Shown here piece by piece: positions 61,809-64,000 of a DNA stretch of 64,000 nt. The DNA lies in contig JAQMWT010000682.1 in assembly GCA_029834535.1 (NCBI GenBank), forward strand, positions 124,001 through 188,000. Direction: 5' to 3'. The notes under the pieces were generated by a model that saw only the letters and a program-made list of their open reading frames with translations, ran no database searches and had not been told where the DNA came from. How positions within the stretch are numbered: position 1 is the stretch's first letter; each line of letters starts with the position of its first letter. The DNA is from Chrysophaeum taylorii (Eukaryota; Sar; Pelagophyceae; Pelagomonadales; Pelagomonadaceae). The position numbers and the translations under genes are program-made.

Positions 61809-64000
61809 CTAGTCGGGGTCATCGCCGAGGCGTGGGGCAGGCGAAGAGAGGACGGGCCCCGCCCGTAGGTCGTACGCATGCTGCCGCCGGACGTATGTGC
61901 GACGAAGGGTGACGTCCTGCTGGGATCGGGCGGCCTGGGCGGGGTTCCCCGAGGCGGCGACATGGGTGAGGGCGGTGAGGGCACAGCGAGCCCGGCCTAA
62001 TGCGTTGGCGATCCCCCACTCACGGTAGATGCGGCGAGTTTGGGCCGCCTTTGCCTCTGTGAAGTTGGCGCAGCCGCTTGTCACCCAGGTTCGCGCAGCG
62101 ATGCGCTCTGCGCATGTTTGGGCGAGAGCGTGGCACGCCGCGCTGGCCTCACCGAAGGCACCAAAGACGAGGCCGGCGACGGTGCCGTAGCTACGTAGCC
62201 GCTGTTCGACAGGGCCCAAGAAGCCAGGCGGTGGTGCTGTACCCGGCTGGGGGATGATGGCGTCGATGCCGCGGGCGTGAGCGAGGTATTCGGAGTGGAC
62301 TTGCGCTGCGCGCCGATCGACAGGCGACGGGTGGGAGGGATGGAGGGCGTGGGCGGTGTACAACGAACCCCAAGCGAGGGTTTTGATGTCGTAGAGTTGC
62401 TCCTTGTTGTCGAGCGTGGTGAGGATGTCTGGGACGACTTGACGTCGGGCGAGATTGCCTCGGTACCGGCCGTAGAGGCGCGTGCGAATGGTAGGGGCGA
62501 CGACGTCAGCAAAGATGCCGAAAACCTCGGACAGGGCTGGGATGCCGGCCTCTTTGACGCTGCCGTGGACGCAGTCGAGCTGGCCGTCATGCCAGGTGGT
62601 CCGCGCTCCTCCGCGGTTGACAAGGTTGGCCTGCGTGAGAAGCACCTTGCCGTGAGCGTCGAGAACGACGTCAGTGCCCAGAATGCGAGTGCCCACGAGG
62701 CCCAAACAAGCTGGAGAGGGGTAGCCAAAGTACTGGGCACACATCTCAGCCCAGCAGCGGTTGGGGATTTGAAGGCCAGAGCTGGGCCACGAGCTGATGA
62801 ACGTGGTCGAGAAGCGATCCCACGAGGACGCCGCTACTCGAAGTGCTTCGGTGATGGGAAGGGTGGCCGCAAGGCGCTGGAGTGCAGTGGCCCGAGCTGT
62901 CTCGCGCTGGGAGGTTAGAGCACGCTGGAGTTGGGGTATGAGCACGGGTGTCGAGATGGTGGGGTCGACGAGGACGCCCATGGAGACGAATTCGTGGGAG
63001 AGAGGACCGTCGACGAGATGAACGTTGGCGGGTTCGCCGGAACCAGCGCCGCCGTGGGAAGCCAGCGTGGTACGGAGATCAGCCCGAAGTCCGTCCCACG
63101 CAGTCTCGAGTGCCCGCCCCAGGCGGCAACCGGATGCGAGGAGGTGGTGCCAACGGTGCAACTCGTTACCTGTGCGAAAAGAAGTGGCACCCAGGACCGA
63201 GGCGAGGCGGGGAGGTAGCCAGGGACCTCCAAGGCACCCGTAGGATCGCGAAGGTCGACGAGGTGTGGGAGGGCCTGGGCCGCCGTGCCAACAAAGGCGG
63301 CGGGGCTGAGGTCGGCGCAGGAGCGAATGCCGCCACCCCCACTTCGAGCAGGAAGACGGAGGCGTTGGAGGACGATGCCGTTGGAGTCAAAAACCTGACG
63401 CGGATCTGCGCCAAGTGCTGTGGCGACGAAGCTGAGGGCGGCAACGTCGAAGCGGCGGAGCGCGCTCAAGGCATTGGTGGGGTAGCAGTGTTGCGCGATG
63501 TAGTCCATGCGCGGGGCGATGCAGTAGCGGCCCAACGAGTACATGCAGTGGAGGGAGACGTTCTGGAGCTTGGTGCGAATACGGCTCATGTAGCTCACCT
63601 GAGCGTCAACCTCGCGTTGCAAGGTAGCTTCGACATAGGCATCTCCGGCGTGGCCGGGGGAGCCGATGGGCACACCGTAGATTACGAGGCCGTCGGCAAC
63701 AACGGGGATACCAGCAAGAGTACGCGTGCCGTCAGGCGCAACTTGGACGTGGTCGTGAACATCGGGGTGGTCGAGAAGCCCCATGCCAAGTGCCGGACAG
63801 AACGCCTCGCACTTGTCGAGGCGGAGCTCCTCGCCGCTAGCTTGGATGTCGCGGGCGTACTGCAGGAGGGCGTCGACAACCTCACGAGGGGAACCAGAGA
63901 TGACGCCGTCGTCCATGCCAAATCGGGCGTAGCCGGCACATGAACGTAAGCGGGTGTCAAGGGCCTGAGCGGCGTCATGCGTTGCCAGACAGTACGCCGG
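61809..64000 (-). pseudogene. Reverse transcriptase element, C-terminal half, frameshifted and cut by window edge
   Basis: Minus-strand frame from the window edge contains the catalytic segment R-F-G-M-D-D-G-V-I-S-G-S (about 63900), then L-R-L-D-K-C-E-A-F and G-V-P-I-G (RT palm/thumb), and R-M-D-Y-I-A-Q-H-C-Y-P. Between about 63150 and 63185 the homologous-looking reading moves to another frame, which runs to a stop at 61809. That C-terminal part contains R-Q-V-V-P-D-I-L followed by L-Y-D-I-K-T-L, the spacing of a PD-(D/E)XK nuclease core (D...D-x-K). This organisation fits a non-LTR-type RT with a restriction-like endonuclease; the class is uncertain. Its N-terminal half lies beyond 64000. 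The element ends in GC-rich GCATGAAGG sequence repeated at 60443. Confidence 0.65.

Overview
The window looks like nuclear DNA of a GC-rich, intron-poor, gene-dense protist, most likely a stramenopile alga (pelagophyte- or diatom-like). Four things suggest this. The genes are eukaryotic: PUS7, DTD2, B3GNTL1, an HDHD3-like phosphatase and a GT69 glycosyltransferase. The few introns that can be inferred are very short (37-138 bp). There is a giant secreted PT/PS-repeat protein of the kind common in heterokont algae. Several LTR elements are present. The assignment is an inference from gene content; no rRNA or organelle marker is present.

Layout. 1-1935: 5' part of a copia-like element on the minus strand, broken by an in-frame TAG. 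1994-3781: PUS7 (TruD family). 3782-6290: gene-poor, repeat-rich. 6291-12838: gypsy-like element copy 1 (minus). 12841-14831: element debris. 14832-16921: an uninterrupted 2.09-kb (CTGT)n array. 17000-46905: a compact gene island holding a sulfotransferase, a GT69-sulfatase fusion, two unknown proteins, B3GNTL1, an HDHD3-like HAD hydrolase, the 4,276-residue PT-repeat membrane protein, a choline-kinase-like enzyme, DTD2, an ABC-F ATPase and a PBP1/Cys-rich/multi-TM receptor. 46990-48228: internally deleted third gypsy relative (plus). 48229-60439: gypsy copy 2 (minus), whose 5' leader and 5' LTR are split by nested insertions carrying Helitron/PIF1-like helicase fragments. 61809-64000: a reverse-transcriptase element with a C-terminal PD-(D/E)XK-like motif.

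The most notable observation is that both gypsy copies encode a C5-cytosine DNA methyltransferase-like domain between protease and reverse transcriptase. Motifs I, IV (PPC), VI, VIII and X are recognisable. The copies carry different lesions, so the module belonged to the ancestral element. The same family has an unusual protease signature (D-G-M-A-D instead of D-T/S-G-A-D), shared with the more divergent third element.

Host genes are packed so tightly that neighbours share start or stop codons: divergent starts in one CATG at 40468-40471, convergent stops in one CTAG at 21394-21397, and abutting stops at 39525/39526. The sulfotransferase, GT69-sulfatase and B3GNTL1-like genes form a plausible sulfated-glycan neighbourhood. 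The PT-repeat protein is a candidate surface glycoprotein next to it.
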